The notes: generated by a model not told the origin, from the letters alone. 10,614 bases of DNA from Atopobiaceae bacterium (GCA_017460265.1 JAFUBJ010000578.1:1-10614), one strand, 5' to 3'; positions 1 to 9,326 are shown, numbered from the stretch's first letter. Numbers and translations: made by a program.

Positions 1-477
1 CACCGACCCGCACACGATGGTCCACGCAGGCACCCCAAGGGCATCGAGCGCCTCGGCAAGCAGGGCGATGACCTCTGCCTCGCCAGCGACGCCCTCTCCT
101 CCCACCAGCTCGACGCCGAGCTGGGTGAACTGACGGGGCTGCCCGGCAAGCGTGGACTCCTCACGCGCGACGGGAGCGCTGTAGCGCAGGCGAAGCGGAA
201 GCTCCTCCTTTGACATGCGCGTGGCAACCATGCGCGCGATCGCGAGCGTGATGTCGGGACGCATCACGAGCAGGCCACCATCAGAGTCAAAGAGCCTGAA
301 GGGCGAGGCAGGCACATGGCCTCCGCGCTCAAGGGCGGCGTGCTCCTCGAGCATGGGCATCTCGACGGGAAGGTACCCGTGTGTCGAAAAGCACGCGCGG
401 ACCTTCTCGGAAATGCGCTCGCGCGCCAGCGCCTCGCTGGGGAGGATGTCTCTGAACCCACGGGGGGTGCCCACCAT
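1..477 (-). CDS. hisZ: HisZ, ATP phosphoribosyltransferase regulatory subunit (N-terminal 159 residues, cut by window edge)
   Basis: HisZ is a catalytically inactive class II histidyl-tRNA synthetase paralogue. It pairs with short-form HisG to make the first enzyme of histidine synthesis and to carry histidine feedback. Visible here are the N-terminal PRGFRDILP motif (residues 5-13), GYLPVEMPMLE (34-44), MRPDITLAIAR (72-82) and RYSAPVAREE followed by QFTQLGVELVG (98-126). RPD-IT-IAR and FTQ-GVELVG are typical of HisZ; true HisRS usually has RPE-T and QFGVE. The ATG at 477 is preceded by AAAGG with an 8-nt gap. An in-frame ATG at 498 would add seven residues (MRRKAKA) but has no visible ribosome site. 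The 3' part, and probably hisG, lie beyond the left edge. A genuine hisS remains a less likely alternative, because the C-terminal anticodon-binding region cannot be seen. Confidence 0.85.
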   Translation of the reverse strand, partial: MVGTPRGFRDILPSEALARERISEKVRACFSTHGYLPVEMPMLEEHAALERGGHVPASPFRLFDSDGGLLVMRPDITLAIARMVATRMSKEELPLRLRYSAPVAREESTLAGQPRQFTQLGVELVGGEGVAGEAEVIALLAEALDALGVPAWTIVCGSV

Positions 478-514
478 AGCCTTAGCCTTTCTTCTCATGT
501 GATCGGGAGAAGTC

Positions 515-532
515 ACTTTAGCACACTAAAGT
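515..532. promoter_or_regulatory. Candidate operator, 18-bp palindrome upstream of hisZ
   Basis: A perfect inverted repeat, ACTTTAG-CACA-CTAAAGT, is centred about 46 bp upstream of the hisZ start codon. It lies just downstream of a -10-like element on the minus strand, so a bound repressor would block initiation or early elongation. The core TAG-N4-CTA has the same layout as the E. coli Trp operator core (TAGTTAACTA). TrpR-family regulators of histidine genes (HisR/YerC type) are known in Gram-positive bacteria. Assignment to that family is an inference; only the palindrome is observed. Confidence 0.5.
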
Positions 533-554
533 ACTTGCCCTTTTCATGTGGGAC

Positions 555-560
555 ATCATA
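555..560 (-). promoter_or_regulatory. hisZ: Possible -10 element for hisZ
   Basis: On the minus strand the hexamer reads TATGAT, one change from TATAAT. It would place transcription start near 548, some 70 nt before the hisZ start codon and just ahead of the 515-532 palindrome. At 16-18 bp spacing no good -35 hexamer is visible (CCGTCT or similar), so this is a weak call. Confidence 0.3.
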
Positions 561-630
561 TACATCCCCGAAACATGAGACGGCGTCCTGAGGGCTTTAT
601 TTGTAAGAAGGTAACGTTGGCATGGCGGCC

Positions 631-648
631 CCCCAAGAGGACTTGGGG
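631..648. repeat. GC-rich hairpin, 7-bp stem
   Basis: CCCCAAG and CTTGGGG form a perfect 7-bp inverted repeat around a 4-nt loop (AGGA on the plus strand). No T-run follows on either strand, so it does not look like a standard intrinsic terminator. In a minus-strand transcript it would sit in the hisZ leader or in the tail of a murJ read-through transcript. Confidence 0.5.
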
Positions 649-694
649 CGATTCCCCGGACTCATTACTGGAGGGCGATACCCTTTCGGTACGA

Positions 695-940
695 TTGCAC
701 GCAACTGATGTCCGAGGTACCTTTTCAACTGCCTCCGGTCCAATTGCGAGCAGACGCAGGCTCAAAAGCCCAGTTGGCGCGACGCTCAATGCACGCAACT
801 GCCGACCGATGCGCCAACTGGACCGCCCTCAGTCCAATTGCGTGCAGACCTTGCGACATAGGGCCAGTTGGGGCGTTGCGAATTGCACGCAACTGCCGCC
901 CGAGGGATTGCGGCGGCCGCTCCCAGCCCAATTGTGTGCA
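695..940. repeat. Array of six alternating near-palindromic motifs, 94-bp period
   Basis: A 13-bp motif, consensus YTGCACGCAAYTG, occurs three times forward (starting at 695, 789 and 883) and three times inverted (starting at 741, 835 and 929; last copy 12-13 bp). Each set has an exact 94-bp period, and neighbouring motifs alternate in orientation at steps of 46 and 48 bp. The motif is itself nearly palindromic (TTGC-AC-GCAA) and carries a CAAYTG flank that gives it polarity. A secondary CCAGTTGG recurs at 770-777 and 864-871, also 94 bp apart. Adjacent pairs can form 13-bp stems with two or three mismatches and loops of 33-35 nt. The rest of the unit is much less conserved. The layout resembles BIME/REP-type mosaics or an array of regulator sites; which of these is unknown. 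Confidence 0.8.
770..821. repeat. Perfect 11-bp inverted repeat inside the array
   Basis: CCAGTTGGCGC (770-780) and GCGCCAACTGG (811-821) are exact reverse complements separated by 30 nt. The loop contains the second forward motif of the array (789-801). This stem therefore competes with, or would form a pseudoknot with, stems between that motif and its inverted neighbours at 741-753 or 835-847. Confidence 0.65.
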
Positions 941-973
941 ATTCTCCAAGGACCAAATCGACGAAGAGATGCC

Positions 974-2596
974 CTATGCGCGGCGGAGCAGCCGGTTGAT
1001 GACGGTCGTCACGGCAGAGGCCTCGGGGACGTGCAGCGCCACGGCCAAGCCGTACGTCACCACAACGGCAGGGATGCCCGCAACCACGCAGGTGAGCAGA
1101 GCCTGAATGACCGGTCCGCCAAAGCTGGCCAGCAGGGGCGACGCAAACCTGATGATGAGCACCGCCGCCATTGCGCCCACAAAGCCGAGCACGGTCGAGC
1201 GTGCAGCGCTCTTAACAATGGAGCCTATGGCAATGCGCCCATAGCTTTTCTTGAGGTACAGAAGTATGGCAACGACCGTGACAAAGTAGAAGACGAAGGA
1301 CGAGAACGGCACCATCCACAGGCCCGTAAGCGGAGCCACCCAAAGCACCAAGGCAATCTGGAGGGCACTCGTCAGCACCGTCACCCACACGAGGACGTCC
1401 ATACGCCTTGTTGAGGAGCAGACCTTCTGGAAGAGCATCGCAACGCCATAGACGGGAAGCGACAGGGCACGCCAAGAAAGATAGTAGGCACACAGCTCGG
1501 CAGCCTCCGCATCAAAGCGGGACGCCGACACGATGGTGACCAGCTGCGTAGAGAAGACCGCAAGGTAAAACGCAAAGGGAATGAGCAGGATCAAGATCTT
1601 GTTGGTGCCACTGACCACTGTGTCAAGAAACGAGTCCATATCCCCAGACGCATAGAAATCGGCCATCTCGGTGAAGAGGACCGTCATGATGGGCACGCAG
1701 AAGATGGCATACGGCAGGTTGTACCAAAGCATCGAGTAGCTGCCGATAGAGGCCCCGATAGGCGTAAAGGTTAGGAACGCGTTGAGGTGGAAGGAGTTTG
1801 TCACAAACCCAAGCACCATGAGCACGATCGAGGGAACGCCGATCGTGAGGGTGTCCCTCAGCGCTGGGTCTTTAAGGTTGACGCGGAAGCGAAGGCGCAC
1901 CCCATGCTTGCGCATGGACGGTATCTGCAGAAGGGCCTGAACCAAAACGCCCAGCGGATTGCCAATGGCAAGGATGAGCAAGGCAAGGGGGAGGTTCGTG
2001 TCGGCAAGGACGCTGTAGCTCAGGAAGGAGCCCATGACGACGAGGTTGTTGAAGATGGGCGCCAAGAACGTCCAAAGATAGTCGCGCTCGGCGTTGACGA
2101 CGCCTTGGAATATGGTCGAAAGCGCGTAGAGCACGATCTCGATCGCAAAGAACCTGAAGAACCACACGGCGCGGGGAGCGTCAAATCCTTCCGCCGCGCT
2201 AAACGACTGCGTCCAGATGATCTGGGCGGCAAAGATGATGGAGACAAGCGTCACAGCGCCGGTCAGGAGCACAACGATGCTCGTGAGGTTCGAAACGTAG
2301 TCGTTGGCGCCCTTCTGTCCCAGACGCTTCTTGACCGAAAGATACACAGGAAGAAACGCCGTGACCAACATGCCGGCCGTGACGAGCTCGTAGATCTGGG
2401 TCGGCAGGTTGTTGGCGACCTCGTAGCAACTCGCAAGCACCGTCGCGCCCATCGCGTAGGCCTGGGCCCACGTGCGCGCAAACCCCGTGAGGCGGCTGAT
2501 AACCACCAGCACGCTCATGAGGGCGGCCGAGCTCTCGGCACGCGTCGTGCGTTCCCCGCTATCTTGTTCCTGAGTCTCTTCCAAAGTCTCCGTCAT
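974..2596 (-). CDS. murJ: MurJ (MviN) lipid II flippase
   Basis: This is a 540-residue polytopic membrane protein of the MOP exporter superfamily. MurJ moves lipid II from the inner to the outer face of the cytoplasmic membrane for peptidoglycan synthesis. Family signs are SRLTGFAR near the N terminus (about 34-41, with Arg35 and Arg41 matching the conserved pore arginines), LPTQIYELVTAGMLVTAFLPVY (about 64-85), GVPSIVLMVLGFV (253-265) and LPYAIFCVPIMTVLF (294-308), and about 14 hydrophobic segments overall. The first loop lacks the proteobacterial double Arg, as usual in actinobacterial MurJ. The start at 2596 is chosen because GGGAGG precedes it by 9 nt and the cytosolic lead MTETLEETQE looks natural; an upstream in-frame ATG at 2650 lies inside ybaK. 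Only 4 nt separate it from the ybaK stop, so translation is probably coupled. Confidence 0.9.
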   Translation of the reverse strand: MTETLEETQEQDSGERTTRAESSAALMSVLVVISRLTGFARTWAQAYAMGATVLASCYEVANNLPTQIYELVTAGMLVTAFLPVYLSVKKRLGQKGANDYVSNLTSIVVLLTGAVTLVSIIFAAQIIWTQSFSAAEGFDAPRAVWFFRFFAIEIVLYALSTIFQGVVNAERDYLWTFLAPIFNNLVVMGSFLSYSVLADTNLPLALLILAIGNPLGVLVQALLQIPSMRKHGVRLRFRVNLKDPALRDTLTIGVPSIVLMVLGFVTNSFHLNAFLTFTPIGASIGSYSMLWYNLPYAIFCVPIMTVLFTEMADFYASGDMDSFLDTVVSGTNKILILLIPFAFYLAVFSTQLVTIVSASRFDAEAAELCAYYLSWRALSLPVYGVAMLFQKVCSSTRRMDVLVWVTVLTSALQIALVLWVAPLTGLWMVPFSSFVFYFVTVVAILLYLKKSYGRIAIGSIVKSAARSTVLGFVGAMAAVLIIRFASPLLASFGGPVIQALLTCVVAGIPAVVVTYGLAVALHVPEASAVTTVINRLLRRA

Positions 2597-2600
2597 GTTC

Positions 2601-3104
2601 TCATGCCTCCCGACAGATATCAGCAAGCGTGGCGCCCGTAAACGACACAAGGTCGTCTGGCGCTAGCTTGATAGAGAGTCCCCGACGTCCGCCCGAAATG
2701 CTCATCTCGTCAAAGAGCTGCGCAGTCTCGTCAATGAGCGTGGGAAACGCCTTCTTCATACCAACAGGCGAGCATCCGCCGCGAACATATCCCGTCGTGG
2801 GCTCAAGGTCGCGTACGTGCATCATCGAGAGGGACTTCTCGCCTGCCGCAGCGGCCGCCTTCTTGAGGTCAAGCTCCTCCGCAGCAGGTATGCAGCAGAC
2901 CACATGCCCTCCCGAGGGCGTCACCGTGACGAGGGTCTTGAACGAAGAGGCCGGGTCTTCGCCCAACAGCTCCGCCACGTGGACCCCGTAGCCGCTCGAG
3001 GGGCTCTCGTCGTCGGTGGCGTACTCCATCGCAACGAAGGGAACGCCCGCGCGCTCGAGCTCGCGCATGGCATTGGTCTTTTGCGTACGTTCACGACGAG
3101 CCAT
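2601..3104 (-). CDS. ybaK: YbaK/EbsC-family Cys-tRNA(Pro) deacylase
   Basis: This 167-residue cytosolic protein has the usual full length of the YbaK family. These trans-editing enzymes hydrolyse Cys-tRNA(Pro), which prolyl-tRNA synthetase makes by error. Diagnostic stretches are KTNAMRELERAGV (9-21), SSFKTLVTV (53-61, with the conserved Lys of the FKTL motif), GYVRGGCSPVGMKK (about 105-118), and the ISGGRRG segment near the C terminus. The ATG at 3104 is preceded by GGAGG at a fairly long 11-nt distance, and lies 6 nt after the stop of the upstream envelope gene. The gene sits between two envelope genes and looks co-transcribed with them; no functional link is evident. Related ProX or EbsC members share the fold, so the exact tRNA substrate is assigned from the family only. 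Confidence 0.88.
   Translation of the reverse strand: MARRERTQKTNAMRELERAGVPFVAMEYATDDESPSSGYGVHVAELLGEDPASSFKTLVTVTPSGGHVVCCIPAAEELDLKKAAAAAGEKSLSMMHVRDLEPTTGYVRGGCSPVGMKKAFPTLIDETAQLFDEMSISGGRRGLSIKLAPDDLVSFTGATLADICREA
2606..2611 (-). promoter_or_regulatory. murJ: Ribosome binding site deciding the murJ start
   Basis: The minus strand reads GGGAGG 9 nt before the ATG at 2596. The site lies within the last codons of ybaK and favours 2596 over the upstream in-frame ATG at 2650. Confidence 0.7.
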
Positions 3105-3110
3105 GCGCAG

Positions 3111-6080
3111 CTATGCCTCCATTGCGGCGCGGGCATAGAGCGCAATGCCGTCGGTCGCGTTGGGCTGGAAGGCGTCAATGAGGTAGTCGGACTGAACGTA
3201 GCGGTTGACGACGTCGTTGATGCCCTGGTTGGCATTGACGAACGCATGGCCGTCCGCCTTGGCAAACTCCTCGAGCGCCGTGGCGTACTCGTTGATGAGG
3301 GTCGTCTTCTCGTCGATATAGAGGGGCGTGCCCAGGTCTCCCGAGGTGGAGGTCCAGGGCGCGACAAAGCAGAAGCGCGCGTTGGGGACCACGGCGCGAA
3401 TGGCGTTCACCAGCTCGCGCTGGCGTGCCACATACTCGTCGGCGTTCATGGCGCAGACACTGGAGTCCCTCAGGCGCACGTCATTTGCTCCAAGGGCAAC
3501 GACATAGAGGTCGGACGGCGTGGCCGTCATCTCGTCCACCTTGCCCAGCATCGTGCGTACCGTCGCGCCGCCCTCGGCGACGCGCGTGACGTTGCCCCTG
3601 ACCTGGCTCTCGATGGGCTCATACCAGCCGTAGCCACCGTTGAGCGTGCCTGCGGTCACGTCATCGCCCACAAAGCAGACGTCCTGGGCGTTGCGCAGGG
3701 CCTCGGCCAAGGCCCCCGAGCCCATCTCTTCGGTCACGTCAATCTGGTCAACGCTCGCGCGACGGAAGCCGTCAGGCGTCATCGTCAGGCGCGGGTGAGC
3801 CATCTCGAGGCCCATCTCCTCCCCCATCATCACCGACGTCACTATGCGATGGACCTCGTCAAGATGGTCAAGGTCGTGGGTGGCCATCTCACGGCCCAGC
3901 TCATCGTTGTGAAGGATGTCGTAGACAGGCAGCGCGCGGAAGTTGCCGCTCATGGACGACTCGCACCACATGGGCACCACCGAGGCGCCAATGACCTGCT
4001 TGCTCTGGCGGTCGACATGCACCTCGACAAGCGCTGCCGCATCGGCATCACGTCCGGTGTACACGTCGGTGTAGTGGCCAGGGCAGTAGCAGGTGAAGGT
4101 CATCTTGCCGTTGACCTCTTCGAACACGTTGGGCTGCACCACATGGCTGTGGTCACCCAAGATGATGTCCGCCCCACCCTCAAGGAAGATGTCACGCCAG
4201 GTCTTCTGCAGGTCGTCTGCCGAGTGCGAAAGCATCATGCCCCAGTGCGGCAGCACGACGATGAGGTCGCACCCCAGGACCTTCGCGCGGGCAAGGTCGG
4301 CCTGCACGGCATTCTTTGCCTCCGCAAACTGCGGGGAGTCAGGCGAGACGATCGTTGAGGTGAGGTAGGCATACTCGCCACCAACGAAGGTGGCGTCGGG
4401 GTAGTCGGTCGAGTCGGTCTGGTTCACGCCGTAGGTGTAGGCAAGGACCGCGATCTTCAGGCCATCTTGCTCTATGACCTGCACGCGCTCCGACTTGTTC
4501 TCTTCCTCGGACCGGTAGGAGCCGATGTGGGCAAGCCCGGCGGCGTCGAGCACGTCGAGCGTGCGCAGGGCACCCTGCTCGCCACGATCAAGCAGGTGGT
4601 TATTGGCCGTGGTCACCAAGTCAAAGCCAGCGTCACGCACGGCGGTCGCAAACTCGTCGGGCATGTTCACGTACATGGGCTTGTAGTCGTCAAAGTTGCC
4701 CGAGGAGTAGCCTGCCTCCTCGCCTGCAGAGGGCCCCTCATAGACACCGATGGCAAGGTCAGCCGCCTCGATGTAGGGCTTGGTGTAGGTGAAGAGCTCC
4801 GTGAAGTCATAGCCCTCGCCGTTGTAAGCACGACGAACCTGGTCTTCCAGCAGGATGAGGTCACCCGAGAACAGGATCGTATAGGAGTCAGAGACCGCGT
4901 CTTCAGTCTGGGCGTCCATACGCTCATATATACCTGTGCCCGACCCGGTCGTGGTCGTGTCCGCAGAACGCATGGCATAGATGGGGGCAACTGACACGGC
5001 AACCACCATGAGCGCGCAGAGCGCCTTGGAGAGCACCCCAACGATCCCCTTCTGGGGCGTGCGCGTAAGCGTCGTCGCGGCGGCGTCAAGGAAGCCGTTG
5101 ACCACCTTTGCCACAGGCTCGTTACCCAGAAGGACGAGCAACACGACCGAACCAACAAGCGATCCCGCAATGAGTGCCAGGTCGGTCGCGCTTGGAGCAA
5201 AGATGCGCTCGTACACGAGCACGAAGTAGCGATGCAGCAAATAGACGATGAGGGAGTTGCGCCCGATGGTGGTCACGAGCGGAATCCGCGCATTGGGTGT
5301 CGCCACGCAGATGGCGACGGTCGCAAGGCACGCCACCAAAAGAATCGCCGCACGGGAAACCACATCAAAGCGACGGGCGTACGGATCCATGAGGACATGG
5401 CCGTAGTCGTAGTGCAGAAGCATGTACGACCCGGCGATGGCGGCAATCGTCGCCACACAGAGCAACCCTCCCGCGATGGCCTTCGTCTTGGGCTTCAGCT
5501 CGGCAAGGCGGGTTCCCCACGCACGGGGCATGAGATAGCCAGCCAGGAAGAAGGGGTAGAACGCGATGGTGCGACCAAAGGCAAAGGCGTTGCCCGCATC
5601 GCTCCAAAAGCCCACAAGAAGGGCTGCCAGCACCGACAGCGGAAGCCCCAGGGTGAAGGATCCCACGTACCCCACGGTCAGACGCCAGACGCACAGCGCC
5701 ATGATGTACCAGTACGAGTAGTACGGATGGATGAGAAAGACGTCCGAGCCGCTCTTTGCCGCCCACAGCACGAAGACGCCGTTGAACACCACGTAGGCCA
5801 CGACAAGCTTGGCAAGCTGCGGGAGCTTCTGACCCAGCTTCTCCTTGGTCCAAGACTTGCTCAGATACCCGGACACAAAGGCGAAGGCAGGCATGTGGAA
5901 GGTGTAGATGCCGACGGTAAGCATCTGGGCAAGACGCAGGTCCTCCCTGCAGCCAAGGAAGTGGCCCAGGGCCACCAGGAAGATGAGGACGAACTTGACG
6001 TTGTCCCAGTACGGGACACGGCGTCGGGCAGCCCTGGCGGCTGGCGAAGCTGCCGGTCTTTCCCTTTCCATATGCTCCAT
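3111..6080 (-). CDS. Three-domain envelope protein: acyltransferase-3 / CapA-like / degenerate SGNH
   Basis: This 989-residue membrane protein has three domains. Residues about 22-335 form an acyltransferase-3 integral membrane domain of the NolL/fucose-O-acetylase type: YWDNVKFVLIFLVALGHF carries the conserved His40, followed by FHMPAFAFVSGYLSK and about ten hydrophobic segments. A further membrane helix lies at about 346-369. Residues about 399-690 match the CapA/PgsA poly-gamma-glutamate protein fold related to metallophosphoesterases: FSGD (404-407), YEGP (447-450), TANNHLLDRG (491-500), LPHWGMM (610-616) and GDHSHVVQP (642-650). Residues about 797-989 resemble an SGNH hydrolase: FVGDDVTAGT (803-812), ALGAND (862-867) and DAFQPNATDG (969-978). 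Here the nucleophile Ser is Asp807 and the catalytic His is Gln972, so hydrolysis by the usual triad seems lost. The CapA and SGNH parts should face outside. GGAGGG precedes the ATG at 6080 by 8 nt. The substrate is unknown; O-acylation or anchoring of a surface polymer is an inference. Confidence 0.85.
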   Translation of the reverse strand: MEHMERERPAASPAARAARRRVPYWDNVKFVLIFLVALGHFLGCREDLRLAQMLTVGIYTFHMPAFAFVSGYLSKSWTKEKLGQKLPQLAKLVVAYVVFNGVFVLWAAKSGSDVFLIHPYYSYWYIMALCVWRLTVGYVGSFTLGLPLSVLAALLVGFWSDAGNAFAFGRTIAFYPFFLAGYLMPRAWGTRLAELKPKTKAIAGGLLCVATIAAIAGSYMLLHYDYGHVLMDPYARRFDVVSRAAILLVACLATVAICVATPNARIPLVTTIGRNSLIVYLLHRYFVLVYERIFAPSATDLALIAGSLVGSVVLLVLLGNEPVAKVVNGFLDAAATTLTRTPQKGIVGVLSKALCALMVVAVSVAPIYAMRSADTTTTGSGTGIYERMDAQTEDAVSDSYTILFSGDLILLEDQVRRAYNGEGYDFTELFTYTKPYIEAADLAIGVYEGPSAGEEAGYSSGNFDDYKPMYVNMPDEFATAVRDAGFDLVTTANNHLLDRGEQGALRTLDVLDAAGLAHIGSYRSEEENKSERVQVIEQDGLKIAVLAYTYGVNQTDSTDYPDATFVGGEYAYLTSTIVSPDSPQFAEAKNAVQADLARAKVLGCDLIVVLPHWGMMLSHSADDLQKTWRDIFLEGGADIILGDHSHVVQPNVFEEVNGKMTFTCYCPGHYTDVYTGRDADAAALVEVHVDRQSKQVIGASVVPMWCESSMSGNFRALPVYDILHNDELGREMATHDLDHLDEVHRIVTSVMMGEEMGLEMAHPRLTMTPDGFRRASVDQIDVTEEMGSGALAEALRNAQDVCFVGDDVTAGTLNGGYGWYEPIESQVRGNVTRVAEGGATVRTMLGKVDEMTATPSDLYVVALGANDVRLRDSSVCAMNADEYVARQRELVNAIRAVVPNARFCFVAPWTSTSGDLGTPLYIDEKTTLINEYATALEEFAKADGHAFVNANQGINDVVNRYVQSDYLIDAFQPNATDGIALYARAAMEA

Positions 6081-6212
6081 GAGGCTCTCCCTCCGGCGCG
6101 AACGCGAACATGATCAGGCACGTGACAGCAATGGCGAAGCCAACCGTCCCAAGCCGTTAACACCAACTCTTTAGGCTAGCGCAACAAATGCAGGCAGGGA
6201 CGGCCGACGGAC

Positions 6213-6230
6213 AAAAGGGACACGTTCCCC
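6213..6230 (-). terminator. Weak candidate terminator after uvrA
   Basis: About 19 nt past the uvrA stop, the minus strand reads GGGGAACGTGTCCCTTTTG. This makes a GGGA/TCCC stem (plus one G-T pair) with a 5-nt loop and only four T residues. Position and polarity fit uvrA, but the stem is short. Confidence 0.35.
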
Positions 6231-6248
6231 ATGCTCAGCACCGCCACA

Positions 6249-9125
<2,877 letters not shown>

Positions 9126-9134
9126 GTGGGACCG

Positions 9135-9140
9135 TCCTTT
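9135..9140 (-). promoter_or_regulatory. uvrA: Ribosome binding site deciding the uvrA start
   Basis: The minus strand reads AAAGGA 9 nt before the ATG at 9125, favouring it over the in-frame ATG at 9146. Confidence 0.65.
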
Positions 9141-9166
9141 CGTCATGCAAAAGTTCGTGACTATCT

Positions 9167-9172
9167 AGTATA
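9167..9172 (-). promoter_or_regulatory. uvrA: Likely -10 element of the uvrA promoter
   Basis: The minus strand reads TATACT, a good -10 hexamer, placing the start of transcription near 9160 and giving a leader of about 35 nt. At 16-18 bp spacing the -35 position falls inside the LexA-type box at 9187-9198, and the hexamer there is poor (CATGTG or similar). Confidence 0.6.
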
Positions 9173-9186
9173 AGGCTGGAATTAGC

Positions 9187-9198
9187 AAACACATGTTC
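9187..9198 (-). promoter_or_regulatory. LexA (SOS) box of uvrA
   Basis: The minus strand reads GAACATGTGTTT. This matches the Gram-positive LexA/DinR pattern GAAC-N4-GTTC in all but the last base, and fits the wider CGAACRNRYGTTYC consensus at 12 of 14 positions. It overlies the expected -35 position of the uvrA promoter, the classic place for LexA repression. uvrA is a standard SOS gene, so context and sequence agree. Confidence 0.7.
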
Positions 9199-9222
9199 CG
9201 AGACGGCGCATCACACCCTTAC

Positions 9223-9234
9223 CAAAACATGTTC
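9223..9234 (-). promoter_or_regulatory. Possible second, weaker LexA half-site
   Basis: The octamer ACATGTTC of the first box (plus strand 9191-9198) recurs exactly 36 bp away at 9227-9234. One half-site (GAAC on the minus strand) is perfect; the partner reads TTTG instead of GTTC. It may be a weak cooperative site about 65 bp upstream of the uvrA start of transcription, or a chance repeat. Confidence 0.35.
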
Positions 9235-9320
9235 GATTGGCGGCGCGGGCACAGGGACACGACAGGCCATGGACAAAATCCTCCATCCCGGTTGTACGCC
9301 AGACATACCCGCCGACAAGC

Positions 9321-9326
9321 TAGAAT
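9321..9326 (+). promoter_or_regulatory. mrp: Possible -10 element for mrp
   Basis: TAGAAT lies 41 bp before the mrp start codon and would place transcription start near 9333. No -35 hexamer of quality is seen at normal spacing; TTGTAC at 9292-9297 is too far (23-bp spacer). Confidence 0.3.

Larger units (their letters stand above)
478..973. other. Long non-coding region between murJ and hisZ
   Basis: These 496 bp separate the murJ stop codon from the hisZ start codon, both on the minus strand. I see no credible gene. A plus-strand open frame across 548-1414 continues into the antisense of murJ, has low-complexity basic composition and resembles no family I know. The region has three parts: the hisZ leader with palindrome and -10 candidate (478-600), a stretch with a GC-rich hairpin (about 600-690), and the repeat array described separately (695-940). 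I found neither the conserved T-box antiterminator motif nor a tRNA. Confidence 0.7.

Noticed and set aside
631..648. Intrinsic terminator
   Set aside because: The stem is GC-rich and perfect, but neither strand has a T-tract after it.
695..940. CRISPR array
   Set aside because: The repeats are only 13 bp, alternate in orientation and have degenerate spacers of 33-35 bp that partly resemble one another; no cas gene is present.
540..973. T-box riboswitch upstream of hisZ
   Set aside because: I found no match to the conserved antiterminator block (AGGGTGG-ACC) on the minus strand and no terminator stem with a T-run before hisZ.
548..1414. Plus-strand open frame across the repeat array
   Set aside because: It starts in the non-coding region, runs through the inverted motifs and then antisense to the 3' end of murJ. 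It has no ribosome site of note and no family likeness.
2817..4358. Long plus-strand open frame (513 codons) opposite the fusion gene
   Set aside because: It is antisense to a well-supported gene, has Arg/His/Val-rich shadow composition and no recognisable motif. Such frames are common in GC-rich DNA. The same holds for plus-strand frames at 1787-2641, 5232-6113, 6231-7976 and 7992-9173.
6081..6248. Promoter for the envelope operon
   Set aside because: A promoter is expected here, but I could not find a -10/-35 pair with acceptable spacing on the minus strand, so none is called.
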